A stretch of DNA of 64,000 bases from Epithemia pelagica (GCA_946965045.2 OX337229.1:1674001-1738000); one strand, 5' to 3'. Shown: positions 21,861 through 31,159, counted from the stretch's first letter. Numbers and translations: made by a program. Notes: generated by a model from the sequence alone, not told the origin.

Positions 21861-21983
21861 ATGAAAGCCATTTTGATTTTCTGTTTAGGAGCTTCTGTTC
21901 TGACCAACGCCAAGGCTTGGAAAACTTTCAGTGTAGCCCCATTGACAAGAAAACGAGCGTTGAATAGAGGCCCGTCATCGTAA
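21861..21983 (+). CDS. Small ORF (40 aa) with signal-peptide-like start
   Basis: ATG 21861 to TAA 21981-21983. The peptide opens with a hydrophobic leader (MKAILIFCLGASVLTNAKA) followed by WKTFSVAPLTRKR, resembling a diatom plastid presequence with an aromatic residue after the cleavage site. It ends 43 bp before the start of the PPR gene, which itself has a presequence. It may be an upstream ORF, an alternative first exon, or a remnant of a duplicated leader. Confidence 0.35.
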   Translation: MKAILIFCLGASVLTNAKAWKTFSVAPLTRKRALNRGPSS

Positions 21984-22025
21984 CTGTATTTTGGACAGAT
22001 GCAGATCGACAGGAAGAATACATAT

Positions 22026-24011
22026 ATGCTCATGAGAGTGTTTCTACTCTTCGCTCTGTTCTCGAGCGATCGGAGGATTCAAGCATTCCATGTACAACGC
22101 ACTTGCTCTTCGGCTTTCTCCAAGTCACTATTTTCTCATGAACAGGGATCACTACTTGAAAGCGAAAGCGACAATTCGGCACAACGGAGTATGGACAATT
22201 CCGACGCGAGCATACAATTCAGCAAATCAAAATGGAAAAAGAAACGTTTCTTAATGATCAAGGATGTTAATGCTGCTGTACAAAAGAAACAATCACGGGC
22301 AGCCACCAAGGCAGAAGAGATGGTTCGTCGTATGTGGAGCTTGTATGAAAATACCGGTTCTGAGGAATTCCGACCAGATTTGCAGTGTTATAATCTATGG
22401 ATTCATGCAGTTGCCAAATCAACGCAAAAGCGGCATACTACCGGTAGCGGTGATGGCCTGAAGGTGGGTGAAAGGGCTGAGTTAATACTCCAGGAAATGC
22501 GAGATCGTGGGATCGAACCAAACGTGATATCATACTCAAGTGTGATGGATGCGTATGCCAACCAAGCTCGGCTAGGTGATCCCAAAGCTCCGGCTGAAGC
22601 TGAAAGAGTTTTGTTTGATTTACTGGAAAGGAGTGAATATAGTTCCAATCTACAAGCGACACCTGTTACGAGCGATACAGTTATAAATGCATGGGCGCAG
22701 CAAGGAACTTTGGAAGGTGCTAAGAAGGCCCAGGAGATATTGGAGCGTCTGGAAGCCATGTCAATAACAGCGAATGGAAAAGCTTCATCTTCCGCTAAAG
22801 CGTCTACGTCCCTTAGGCCAACAGCGCATTCCTATGCCACTGTCATTTGTGCTTGGGCCAATAGCGGTGGAGGGACTGATGCTGCTCAAAAGGCAAGTGC
22901 GATCTTGGATCGTCTGCTTCACGCAAGACAAAAATCAAATGATGACACGACTGTAAGCCCCGATACAGTCATATTTAATGCGGTCATAGCTGCTTGGGCA
23001 TCAAGTGGAGACCCTCAGTGTGGAACCAAGGCGGATGAGATTCTTCGACAAATGAATGAGCTACGCAATGATGTTCATTACGACTGTCAACCAGACGTTG
23101 TGACATACAATTCGGTCCTATCTGCGTGGTCTCGATGTGGTCATATTAATGCCGCGGTACAGGCCGAACGTATACTGAAAGAGATGATTCTGAAACGCAA
23201 AGAAGACCCCGAAGGCAATCCAGCACCGAATGTGATATCGTACAATACTGTGTTGAATGCCTGGTCTAAGAGCACCCTCGATGGTTCACAAGATCGAGCT
23301 GAGACCCTACTCAAATTCATGTCTCGCCCTGATCAAGGGGACATAGTTCCTGACTTGTACTCTTTCTCGTCTGTACTGAATGCAATCGCAAAGTCCAAGC
23401 AACCAGGAAAAGCACTCAGGGCGAAAAAACTTTTGGACTACATGCTGGACGATTCATCAGGTATTAAACACGCAGACCTCACGCCTGTCCCCTTCAACGC
23501 TGTCATTAATGCAGCGGCGTTTTCTGCAGTTGGAACGTGTGATGAAGAAAAGCGCGAAGCCTTGCAGATTGCAGTCAGCACACTGTCTCACATGAGGAAG
23601 CTCAATGTCAAAAGAGACACCATCACTTATGGAAATGCATTGAAAGCCTTTGCCAATTTAATGCCTCCGGGTAGGGCTCGATATGACATGGCGATTGAAC
23701 TTTTTACAGATTGCTGTGAAGAAGGTCTTGTGGAAGATTTAGCCTGGAATGAAGTTCAACGATGTATACCTCTGAAGTTTCTTGACGAACGGCTTCATCT
23801 GGGTCTTCATCATTATCATGGTGTTTCGTTACGAGAACTTCCCAAATCTTGGCGCCGCAACGCAAGATTCTGGTCTCGGAAACGAAGACAACAGTCGAAC
23901 TCCAGAGACTTTTCCGAAAACAGAACTCCATCCACTTCAGACGTATCTCGTTTCCTTCGCAGACAAATTGCTATATCGGAGCCATCTTATCAGTCTGGAC
24001 GAGACATGTAG
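22026..24011 (+). CDS. Pentatricopeptide repeat (PPR) protein, probably plastid-targeted
   Basis: Single exon. The frame opens at ATG 21999, but the start at 22026 gives a proper leader: MLMRVFLLFALFSSDRRIQA followed by FHVQRTC. That is the AF-type junction used by diatom plastid presequences, so stroma is the likely site. The mature protein is built of roughly ten PPR units with their YN/YS..I.AWA..G....A..IL..M pattern. Examples are CYNLWIHAVAKS, VISYSSVMDAYAN, TVINAWAQQG, YATVICAWANSG, FNAVIAAWASSG, TYNSVLSAWSRCG and SYNTVLNAWSKS. PPR tracts bind organellar RNA, one base per repeat, and control processing, stability or translation. No catalytic SMR, DYW or PRORP domain is visible, so it is a P-class binder. 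The C-terminal 60 residues are basic. Confidence 0.9.
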   Translation: MLMRVFLLFALFSSDRRIQAFHVQRTCSSAFSKSLFSHEQGSLLESESDNSAQRSMDNSDASIQFSKSKWKKKRFLMIKDVNAAVQKKQSRAATKAEEMVRRMWSLYENTGSEEFRPDLQCYNLWIHAVAKSTQKRHTTGSGDGLKVGERAELILQEMRDRGIEPNVISYSSVMDAYANQARLGDPKAPAEAERVLFDLLERSEYSSNLQATPVTSDTVINAWAQQGTLEGAKKAQEILERLEAMSITANGKASSSAKASTSLRPTAHSYATVICAWANSGGGTDAAQKASAILDRLLHARQKSNDDTTVSPDTVIFNAVIAAWASSGDPQCGTKADEILRQMNELRNDVHYDCQPDVVTYNSVLSAWSRCGHINAAVQAERILKEMILKRKEDPEGNPAPNVISYNTVLNAWSKSTLDGSQDRAETLLKFMSRPDQGDIVPDLYSFSSVLNAIAKSKQPGKALRAKKLLDYMLDDSSGIKHADLTPVPFNAVINAAAFSAVGTCDEEKREALQIAVSTLSHMRKLNVKRDTITYGNALKAFANLMPPGRARYDMAIELFTDCCEEGLVEDLAWNEVQRCIPLKFLDERLHLGLHHYHGVSLRELPKSWRRNARFWSRKRRQQSNSRDFSENRTPSTSDVSRFLRRQIAISEPSYQSGRDM

Positions 24012-24457
24012 CTGGAGGTGGCTGATGGTGGAAAAGATTCGCTTTTCTTCAATCGACCAGGGTTTTCATCGGTCTTTGAGAGGCTTACATGAACAGCTGG
24101 TGCTACTTGTTTCGTCTTCTTTGATACTTCCTACTACGTATGAGCTTCCCTCAGTGGTCCAATCACACTAACAGAGCGATTAATGATACAATAGAACTAT
24201 GTCACTGCTATGAATCAATGAACTAGTTGCACAATATTTCGTTATGAGAGTGGACAATACTATCCGAAACAACTTCTCGTTCGCTGCAGCAGAGCACACT
24301 GATCCACAAAGACGACGGAGATATGCAACGTGAAATCATGGTGCAAGTATAGAGCAATATATTGAGAGGGAGACCGGTTGGTATTGAGAGGGAGACCGGT
24401 TGGTCTGCTGCCAGTAAATGAGCACGTAAACTCAGAAGAATAGAGAGCATCACCATC
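24012..24457. other. Intergenic with a 22-bp tandem duplication
   Basis: The 22-nt unit beginning TATTGAGAGGGAGACC occurs twice head to tail (24360-24381 and 24382-24403). Nothing else is seen. Confidence 0.6.
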
Positions 24458-25129
24458 TCATCCATGCCCAAGATTGGGGTAGAGGACACAGCGGATGCAC
24501 CTGGAGCTTACAGAAGCTGCCACCCAAACGACAAACAGGACCAAAAGAGCCGTTTCTGCCGAGAAGACATCAAACCAAAAGAGGGCTGTACATCCCGTCA
24601 AGGCCACAGGAACGAGACATTCCACCAGAGCCAATGATATCACGCCAATCAAAATCACAGCATGACTGGTGGGTCGCAGCTGTACCATGAGAGACAAAAA
24701 GAACGAGAAGCTTGCAATCGTCGTGAAGATGGGAGCCAACCATACAACTTGAATTTCAAGAGTATCATTGGGTGACTTGATCACCTCTTCCAGGTATTCC
24801 TGTAGTCTTCGGACGAGAAACTCTCCCACAATCAACAGAATGGAGATTCTATGAATGACACTGGTGGAAAGATGGGACGCGGCCAAAATCTCTGTGATCC
24901 TGATCCATGCACATCGACAGATCTCGACGAATGAACGCGTAGATGAGGTTCCAACCGGTGTCCTTGAAAGTGGCCACTCCATACGAAAACGGATCCGTTC
25001 CCTTGGTGTAGTAACGGCCGACGTTGAAGTTGAAGGGTTCAAGCCAAACACGGCGCTCCCATCCGTGTCGCCAAGAGCTCCGACACCGGCATGAAGCCGT
25101 GCTTGAAAAGATTCGTAATCATCAAGCAT
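24458..25129 (-). CDS. Multi-pass membrane protein of unknown function
   Basis: Single-exon frame of 223 aa from the ATG at 25129 (MLDDYESFQARL). The first 75 residues are soluble and Ser/Thr-rich. Four or five hydrophobic segments follow: STSVIHRISILLIVGEFLV, VVWLAPIFTTIASFSFFL, AVILIGVISLALVECLVPVAL and TALFWFDVFSAETALLVLFVVWVAA. The protein ends shortly after (RCVLYPNLGHG). I see no family motif. A missing exon at either end is possible, because the final segment is close to the stop. The function cannot be assigned. Confidence 0.6.
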   Translation of the reverse strand: MLDDYESFQARLHAGVGALGDTDGSAVFGLNPSTSTSAVTTPRERIRFRMEWPLSRTPVGTSSTRSFVEICRCAWIRITEILAASHLSTSVIHRISILLIVGEFLVRRLQEYLEEVIKSPNDTLEIQVVWLAPIFTTIASFSFFLSLMVQLRPTSHAVILIGVISLALVECLVPVALTGCTALFWFDVFSAETALLVLFVVWVAASVSSRCIRCVLYPNLGHG

Positions 25130-25560
25130 CTCAATCACTTGAGCAAGCGATTATCCATGAGACTCAGTGATTCTTGAACCCCAAACTCTTGAGGCGAGAA
25201 GGAGCACCCTTTGCTGCATGTACACAAGTACACACCAAACAGGTTCTCGGATCTCGGATGGAGATGTGCGCCTTGATGTTTGCCGACGGCTAAAACCCGG
25301 AGCCGCAGAAAAAAGATGGGGTCATAAGAAAGAGATTGATTATCACACGGTAACCTCTGGGACACCCGTGATTTTGGTTCCCACTAGAGAATTTTACCTA
25401 TTCCGGCAACTGGGTAGCTAGGGCTGATCGCTGTTTTAGCTAGCTAGCTTTATTTTCTGTACTCTTATTATAGTAATGTAACGACACGTGCTTAAATCAA
25501 ATAATTAAGTTAACAATTTGTTTTTCGATGTCGCAACTGAGTCGTGGATTGGGATAATCG
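25130..25560. other. Intergenic
   Basis: No supported gene. A TAGCTAGCTAGCT run lies near 25440 and an AT-rich stretch (25450-25530) directly precedes the transposon's left array. Confidence 0.4.
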
Positions 25561-25563
25561 CTA

Positions 25564-25737
25564 AATGTTTCGAGTTTGTGTCATGTCTTGTTTCGGGTTG
25601 GTCCCGTATTTAACGGCTGGTTTCGACTTTGTTTCGACTTTGTTTCGACTTTGTTTCGACCTTGTGTCGACTTTGTTTCGGCTTGTTTCGGTTGGTATCG
25701 ACTTTGTTTCGACTTTGTTTCGGTTTGTTTCGACCCA
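25564..25737 (+). repeat. Left subterminal GTTTCGACTTT array
   Basis: About a dozen imperfect 11-nt units, with variants TTTCGGCTTG and TTTCGGTTGG, in tandem. The same unit recurs in the right array of the element. Such subterminal arrays commonly serve as transposase binding sites, and here may also act as promoter of the 25875 gene. Confidence 0.8.
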
Positions 25738-25874
25738 TGATGGCGAACACAATAATCAACCATGGTCGCTCAATGTCGCTAATGGTGGCACGATGAGCGA
25801 CTCGAGCGAGTGAGAGGGGAGATTCTTGTTCACTGCAGGGACAGTCATAAAACAAAGCAACAGACAAGACAAAT

Positions 25875-26333
25875 ATGGTGGAGAAGAAATCGTCCAATCT
25901 TCCACCCATCAATGAAAGAAAGGGGGCAAGGATCAAGATTGTGCTGGGAGACTACAAGGGATTGCGAGCATGGGTGGACACGGCGAAGGAATGCACTCGC
26001 CTCTACACGTATGTGATCATCCAAGTGAAAACAAGTCCTACGGTTCTGAAGGCAACAAGGATTCTACACACAAGTTTTGTGATGGAGGCTGATGTCCAGC
26101 TCCCATCAAACAAGGAGGAGGCAATGCTTTTTGAGAATACAGACATTATGGAGATGTTCATGGTGCTCACAAGGAAAATGGCTGAGTTCGAGGAGATCTC
26201 AGGATCAGGAGAAGGAGGAAAACGAGTTGCAACTCTGTTCTTGTCATACCTCAATAGAGCCATTGCTGCACAGAATGCCTTACCCAATGAAAAGGCCCGC
26301 TGGCGTCGCATCAAGTTCAAGGGACAGCATTAG
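25875..26333 (+). CDS. Transposon-borne protein of unknown function
   Basis: Single exon, 152 aa, 140 bp after the left array. The N-terminus is basic and includes a KOW-like run (GARIKIVLGDYKGLRAWVD), which may be fortuitous. A mixed helical region follows (EAMLFENTDIMEMFMVLTRKM) and the C-terminus is basic (EKARWRRIKFKG). I recognise no enzyme motif. It converges with the 26418 gene across an 84-bp gap, and is placed in the element because it lies between the two matching arrays. Confidence 0.6.
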   Translation: MVEKKSSNLPPINERKGARIKIVLGDYKGLRAWVDTAKECTRLYTYVIIQVKTSPTVLKATRILHTSFVMEADVQLPSNKEEAMLFENTDIMEMFMVLTRKMAEFEEISGSGEGGKRVATLFLSYLNRAIAAQNALPNEKARWRRIKFKGQH

Positions 26334-26417
26334 CATACATGAATAACTAATAGGAGTAGTGCATTTCAAACAAAGAATTCGCTTTTACTATGTAGTCAAT
26401 TACTAGGGGCGTTCTGG

Positions 26418-27860
26418 TTAGTCTTCAAACATGCTCTTGGCCTCGGCCTCCTTCTTCTTCTCAGATTGCTTACCACCAATCTTTTTGCCTCCCTTGAGAG
26501 CAATGCGCCAAAACAGGGTCATGGCCAGGATTTCTTTGCCGAAGAGGTTTTCTGGGTGGTCCTTCTTTAGCTTGAGAGGGTTCTTGGTGACTGGCACGAT
26601 GTTATCGTCCAACGAGAAAATCTTGTTCTCAAGCTGAACGCCGGGTGGGAAAACCATGATCCAGTAGGCACTAGCACGCCAGTGTTCTTTGGACTCTTCA
26701 ATCGCAACCTCAGTCGCACTGTGTGCGTTGAAAGTTGCGTCACACTTGATCTTAGACTCCCTGCCAATCCCCGTATGGTAGCGCTCCGTATCACGAATCC
26801 AAAAATCTTGAGCGGGGCCCCTGAAACGGATGAGTCGTCCTCTCCACATCTCGTCGTAGTCGTCCGTTGGGATGTCCGCTTCCCAGTCGTTCATATCCGG
26901 GCAGGCAACGGGCCGGCGGATGTGAAAACCGCTGCGAGTGAAAAATCCGTCTTGGTTGATATTTTCGACGAACTGGACATCGAACTCGCGGTGTCGCTCG
27001 GCCATCTTGTCTAGACAGATCGGAATCACCCATGGATTCTTGACTGTACCATTCTGGTTCACAAACCAGGCAGTGGGTACAAAGGCATGTGCCACGTTGG
27101 TACGGGCGGCCTGGGCAACAAGAGGAGAAAGGCGTCCGAAGCGATGCTGTTGTTGGCCAGGGTTAAAGCCACCAGCATGCGCAACAGGACGGGGTGGAGT
27201 GTGAAACATCCTCACAGCTTCTTGGTTTTGGGCCGCTGGGAGAGATGGGACGCTGGCCCTTGCAGCAGGCTTCCTGTCGTCGGCAAGAGAAACCTGGCCA
27301 AAGTCTGCTTCAAGCTGGTCCACGTTGTCATTTGCAAAGGGATTTCCAATCCCAACCATCGCATATGGGTCTTCTTCTTCTTCGTCGGGAACGATGATCT
27401 CTTCATCAGAGGTGGACGGTGCGGTCGACGCGTTGTCGGAGAAGGCTGGTTTGTCGGGGTAGGCTGGTTTCTTGTTCATCTCTTCGAGGCTTTTGGGACC
27501 GGGTGTCACACCAATCTTTTTCAAGTATGCAATGTAGGCCCTGATTGAGCGGCCCTTGCACTTTGCCCAACGTTGCTGCACTTGCCTGCGAAGCACGGTT
27601 CCTTCGGCTCCAAATGTGGTCGGGTTGGCTGAACACAGTGCCCAGAGGTCGAATGATTCCCTTGTCTCCCCGGACAGTTCAAAGGCTTCAAGGAGGGTCT
27701 TGGTTTTCTCAGCACTCAATCCACCTGGCGCCGGCTTCTTTCGTTGCAAGGTTCCAATCGACGGTTGTTCTTGCTGATCTTGGGCCTCACTGTTGACAGA
27801 GTCAACAACCCAATCTTCCTCTTCGTTGATTTGCGAAAGTTCGTCTTGTGAGATCTCCAT
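26418..27860 (-). CDS. Transposon-borne trihelix/Myb-like DNA-binding protein
   Basis: Single exon, 480 aa from the ATG at 27860 (MEISQDELSQ). Residues about 60-135 carry a SANT/trihelix-like pattern: LLEAFELSGETRESFDLW, then RRQVQQRWAKCKGRSIRAYIAYLKKIGV. An acidic linker (DEEIIVPDEEEEDPY) follows, then a Pro/Gln-rich middle. The C-terminal 230 residues look globular (CLDKMAERHREFDVQF, RGRLIRFRG, WIMVFPPGVQLENKIFSLDDN, EILAMTLFWRIALKGGKK) and end in a Lys-rich tail suited to nuclear import. PIF/Harbinger elements need a Myb-like partner for transposase import and DNA binding, and this protein fits that role. The assignment is by context and pattern, not a firm domain match. Confidence 0.6.
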   Translation of the reverse strand: MEISQDELSQINEEEDWVVDSVNSEAQDQQEQPSIGTLQRKKPAPGGLSAEKTKTLLEAFELSGETRESFDLWALCSANPTTFGAEGTVLRRQVQQRWAKCKGRSIRAYIAYLKKIGVTPGPKSLEEMNKKPAYPDKPAFSDNASTAPSTSDEEIIVPDEEEEDPYAMVGIGNPFANDNVDQLEADFGQVSLADDRKPAARASVPSLPAAQNQEAVRMFHTPPRPVAHAGGFNPGQQQHRFGRLSPLVAQAARTNVAHAFVPTAWFVNQNGTVKNPWVIPICLDKMAERHREFDVQFVENINQDGFFTRSGFHIRRPVACPDMNDWEADIPTDDYDEMWRGRLIRFRGPAQDFWIRDTERYHTGIGRESKIKCDATFNAHSATEVAIEESKEHWRASAYWIMVFPPGVQLENKIFSLDDNIVPVTKNPLKLKKDHPENLFGKEILAMTLFWRIALKGGKKIGGKQSEKKKEAEAKSMFED

Positions 27861-28284
27861 GTTTGTTTGTCGAATGGGCAAACGGAGAGAAAACAATCTC
27901 CTGGTGGGATCGAGCGAGTGAGTCGTCTACCTACCGAGATTGCCAATCCTGGTTTGGCATCTACATCAATGGATAACAAATAAACATTGTTTGATTGTCA
28001 TGTGCATATGTAATAGGATGTCTATTTAGGCGCAGCCTTCTATGCTTGTGCTCACGAGTTGAGAACTCGTGAATCTGCAGGCGCATCATGTGTCTCTCCT
28101 ACTTCCCACGGGTCCTAATCATGGGGGTCCCCCGCCGTGTGAGACAGGCGTGGAGTTATTGAACACTTTTGTGACAGAAGACAGAAACCTACCTACTAGT
28201 GAGTGACCTTCCCGAGTGCCAATAGAGTTCTTGTCCCCAAGAATCCATCATTGCATTCGTCACCACATTTTCAACAATCAAAGA
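27861..28284. other. Transposon internal divergent spacer with a hairpin
   Basis: Divergent spacer between the trihelix-like gene and the transposase. At 28053-28071 CACGAGTT and AACTCGTG form a perfect 8-bp stem with a 3-nt loop. The open frame of the transposase extends back to a GTG at 28216, so an upstream exon is possible. Confidence 0.6.
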
Positions 28285-29208
28285 ATGTTTCTTCAACCGT
28301 CGGAAGTCCTCGAAAGGGGCCTACGGCTTCTTCATGTGGATGATGCGGGCAAATTGACATTGGAACGACGACGACTCAAGTTTACGAAGCACTACGGGTC
28401 TCACCCGTTGGTGATTGCTGCGCAATGGTTCGACCTATGCCACGCAACAGACGACAATGGCGAGGAACTACTATCTACGAATGAAATCAAAAGAGGAGGA
28501 TTCAAGATGTTCATGGTTGCACACTTTTTCCTCTACAACTACACGAGAAATAGTGAGCAGCTCAGTGATCGCTTTGACATGTGTGAGTGCTATGCGAGAG
28601 GAGAGCATTTGTGGGGGTGGATTCGAAAAATTGCGTTTCTCCAGAAGAAGGTAATTTTCTGGCCGAGAATTCTTGACAGTCCCGAGTCTGAGGTTAATGT
28701 GTTGTCCGTGGATGGTGTCGACAAAAAAGTTTTCGAGCGCAAGCACAAGACTCAAATGCTTCCGTTCGATCGTGGGAACTGCTCTCACAAGCATGCGCAC
28801 GGTGCTCTGAAATATCAAATTGTTTTGGCGGCACATCGACCGAGGTGTGTTCACATATATGGCCCCGTGCGTGGGGGAATGGGGGACTTGGAGATGCTCG
28901 AACGGTCCGGCGTGTTGGAACGACTCAAGCCAGGCAAATTGATTGTGGCTGATCGTGGGTACATTAAGAAGGAGTACAGTGGGAAAATATCCTGGCCTAA
29001 TCCCCATGAAGATTCCAAACAAGCCAATAACCTCAAGAGCCGGATCCGTCTTCGGCATGAAAGTTTCAATGGAAAAATGGCTACTTTTGGATGCCTCAAC
29101 CAGACATGGAGGCATTCGGACGAGAAACACGGCATAGCATTTCGTGCAGTCGCTGTGACAGTTCAGTATGCACTTGACAATGGCACAAGTCTCCTATTTG
29201 AGCCGTAG
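28285..29208 (+). CDS. DDE transposase, Harbinger/IS5-like
   Basis: Single exon, 307 aa from ATG 28285 (MFLQPSEVLERG); the frame is open back to 28216. Catalytic landmarks fit a DDE_Tnp_4-type nuclease. The first Asp is in NVLSVDGVDKKVFERKH, the second in KLIVADRGYIKK, and the Glu in RIRLRHESFNGKMATFG. The tail (TWRHSDEKHGIAFRAVAVTVQYALDNGT) is typical of these transposases in stramenopiles and algae. It should cut and join the element ends, using the two arrays or nearby termini. All three acidic residues are present and the frame is intact, so the element could still be active. N-terminal helices (RRRLKFTKHYG, VIAAQWFDLC) resemble the usual HTH region. Confidence 0.8.
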   Translation: MFLQPSEVLERGLRLLHVDDAGKLTLERRRLKFTKHYGSHPLVIAAQWFDLCHATDDNGEELLSTNEIKRGGFKMFMVAHFFLYNYTRNSEQLSDRFDMCECYARGEHLWGWIRKIAFLQKKVIFWPRILDSPESEVNVLSVDGVDKKVFERKHKTQMLPFDRGNCSHKHAHGALKYQIVLAAHRPRCVHIYGPVRGGMGDLEMLERSGVLERLKPGKLIVADRGYIKKEYSGKISWPNPHEDSKQANNLKSRIRLRHESFNGKMATFGCLNQTWRHSDEKHGIAFRAVAVTVQYALDNGTSLLFEP

Positions 29209-29256
29209 ATTCATCCATAAATTCAATGTAGTTGAGATTTGGTTTTCTACTATGTT

Positions 29257-29853
29257 TTACTTGTAGGCTAGGATGTGGTTTGCAAGTTCTCGGCGTCGCA
29301 TCAATTCGTCCATTGGAGAGACAGCAGGTAGATTGAGCTTCTGTTTGGCTTCCTCTTCCTTGAGCCGCAAGTAGTTGAAGTAGCGCACTCGTCTCACTTC
29401 TTGGTAGATTCGAAACTTGAAGATTTTTAGCTTGAATGCCATATAGGCGGGACGCGTCTTCCTCAGTGCCATGGGCGTCAATTTCAAGTGAACGCCATTG
29501 GCCACGTCCATCCGGAGAAGCTTCTTTGCTGGATGGACGTCGAAGACCAGCTCTCCACGGCAGTTCCGGTCCTTTCTTGGATGGACGTGACGGTCAACAT
29601 GGTGCGCCTTGTGGTCACGGTCCACCAATTCCTGCGCGTTGTTTGATTGCTTGCGGTGGTCCTTCAGTCGTTCCTTGAATTGATCGAAAGGAACATTCGC
29701 AAACTCGGGAAGCTTCTTGTAGAACACAAACAAGTGGTCAGCCGGAACTGCATCCATGCTGTGAAGGAGACCGCCTGGCTCAAGATCTCGAATAAGGACG
29801 GCTCGTGCTGCACTGCGACGCCAGTCAATCCACTCAGACCTTCGTGGCGGCAT
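29257..29853 (-). CDS. Transposon-borne basic protein
   Basis: Single exon, 198 aa, starting 4 bp from the right array and convergent with the transposase (49-bp gap). It is rich in Arg/Lys: WIDWRRSAARAVL, a middle HHVDRHVHPRKDRNC segment, then ELVFDVHPAKKLLRMDV, and a C-terminus PAYMAFKLKIFKFRIYQEVRR. This suggests a nucleic-acid-binding accessory factor. No catalytic motif is seen. I recall similar proteins near transposases in other diatom genomes, but have not verified this. Confidence 0.65.
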   Translation of the reverse strand: MPPRRSEWIDWRRSAARAVLIRDLEPGGLLHSMDAVPADHLFVFYKKLPEFANVPFDQFKERLKDHRKQSNNAQELVDRDHKAHHVDRHVHPRKDRNCRGELVFDVHPAKKLLRMDVANGVHLKLTPMALRKTRPAYMAFKLKIFKFRIYQEVRRVRYFNYLRLKEEEAKQKLNLPAVSPMDELMRRRELANHILAYK

Positions 29854-29856
29854 GGC

Positions 29857-30028
29857 TTGGTTTCGACTTTGTTTCGAGTTTGTTTTGGTTTGTTTCGGCT
29901 TTGTTTCGACTTTGTTTCGGTTGGTTTCGGGTTGTTTCGACTTTGTTGCGACCTTGTTTCGACTTTGTTTCGACTTTGTTTCGACTTTGTTTCGACGTTG
30001 TGTCGTGGTTTCGACATTGTTTCGAGCC
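29857..30028 (+). repeat. Right subterminal GTTTCGACTTT array
   Basis: Tandem degenerate 11-nt units matching the left array and in the same orientation, directly upstream of the minus-strand gene starting at 29853. Confidence 0.8.
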
Positions 30029-30035
30029 AGCAGGT

Positions 30036-30373
30036 CAAGGCTTTTTTTGGCGAAACCCTATATTAACGGTCATAATAAATGTTGGTCTTGAAGCAAGATC
30101 AAGTCTCATAAATACTTGTAATCAACGGAAATCGAATTCTTAAGTACAATTCTCATTGTATTGTAGGTAGTCGCTGAAATCACACTGTACTGAATAGGAA
30201 GACTACTATGAAAGCGGAAAAGTCCATACCGCTACCAAAGTAGCGGGTGTCCCTGGGGTTTGATCGGGATCGACACGTAAGTGTGCCGATCACAAAAATC
30301 TAAGTCACACTCATCCGTTAATCCCATATCCCATCACCAACCACCAACCAGTCCAACGAGTCATTGCATCAGC
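30036..30373. other. Intergenic between transposon and DUF1499 gene
   Basis: About 340 bp with no open frame supported. It holds the probable promoter of the 30374 gene. The sequence ATATTAACGG at 30060 resembles ATTTAACGG at 25608 near the other end of the transposon and may mark its boundary. Confidence 0.4.
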
Positions 30374-31159
30374 ATGAACAAGTCTAGAATTGTCCTCGTC
30401 ATAGCCTTGGCCTTATCTATGCATGGCGCATGTTTGGGGTTGATAACACATGCTCCAAAAAAGATATGCAAGGACAGCTCAGCTTTAGTTTCGACTGGAT
30501 ATCCACACATTGGATCTAACCAACAATCTTCGAGGAAGGGATTTTTGACAGTGCTCACAACATCATGTGCAGCGTTGCTTCCGGCGGGAATCCCTGGTGC
30601 TTCCTTGGCTGTCGAGAATTCGGCCGAAGAAAGCCCGACTGAAGCCGTTGCTCGAGAGACTCGCAATGTGGAGGCCTGCCCCAAGACAACCGAAGGATCC
30701 AACAATTGCGTTTCAACAGCATCTGTCCGCCAACTGGATCTGTATATGCCACCCTGGACCTATCCCAAAGACATGCCCAAGAAAGAAGTGATTGCACGGA
30801 TCAAAGGTGCAGTGAGCACCAATATCCGTCTGGATGTTGTGGAGGAATCCGAAGACTCTCTCAAGGTGCAAGCCATTCGTAATTTTTGCAAGGACGAAAT
30901 TCTGTTTCTTGTAAATGAGAACGATCATGTTGTCACTTTCGTTTCCAAGCAAGTGGATGGACCGGACTCACCGGATTTCGGGGAGAATCGCAAGCGACTA
31001 GAAGATATCCGACGGAGAGTTGGTGTCTTTGGGGTTATGGGAGAGGATTTTTCAGACATGCAAGGCCAGAAAGAGGGTGCACTTGGACAGCTCAAAGCAT
31101 TTTATGGATTGAGAAGTGGTCGAGGCTTCGAAGATGTTCTTTTGGATGAAGATGACTAA
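30374..31159 (+). CDS. DUF1499 protein, probable thylakoid-lumen protein
   Basis: Single exon, 261 aa from ATG 30374 (MNKSRIVLVIALALSMHG). The open frame upstream to 30281 lacks an ATG. Two leader segments are visible. The first is an ER-type signal (residues 1-25). The second is basic-then-hydrophobic, about 60-80 (SRKGFLTVLTTSCAALLPAG) and ends in ASLA, like a thylakoid transfer signal. The mature part is DUF1499: NCVSTASVRQ, YMPPWTYP, a central DEILFLVNENDHVVTFVS, and the family signature SPDFGENRKRLEDIRRRVG. DUF1499 proteins are common in cyanobacteria and plastids; some are thylakoid-lumen proteins of unknown reaction. The C-terminus is acidic. Confidence 0.85.
   Translation: MNKSRIVLVIALALSMHGACLGLITHAPKKICKDSSALVSTGYPHIGSNQQSSRKGFLTVLTTSCAALLPAGIPGASLAVENSAEESPTEAVARETRNVEACPKTTEGSNNCVSTASVRQLDLYMPPWTYPKDMPKKEVIARIKGAVSTNIRLDVVEESEDSLKVQAIRNFCKDEILFLVNENDHVVTFVSKQVDGPDSPDFGENRKRLEDIRRRVGVFGVMGEDFSDMQGQKEGALGQLKAFYGLRSGRGFEDVLLDEDD

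Larger units (their letters stand above)
25561..30035. mobile_element. Four-gene DNA transposon with DDE transposase (Harbinger-like)
   Basis: About 4.5 kb bounded by two arrays of degenerate GTTTCGACTTT units (25564-25737 and 29857-30028), which lie in the same orientation. Inside are four genes arranged + - + -: an unknown 152-aa protein, a trihelix-like protein, the transposase and a basic 198-aa protein. Each outermost gene reads inward from its array. A DDE transposase paired with a Myb/SANT-like DNA-binding partner is the arrangement of PIF/Harbinger elements. I could not find convincing terminal inverted repeats or a target duplication by eye, so the exact ends are uncertain by about 50 bp. 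Confidence 0.65.

Noticed and set aside
25565-25813. Array ORFs encoding FVSTLFRL-type repeats
   Set aside because: They arise from translation of the 11-nt repeat in all frames and have no gene context.
28216-28284. N-terminal extension of the transposase from GTG 28216
   Set aside because: No ATG; eukaryotic initiation there is unlikely, so the first ATG at 28285 was used.
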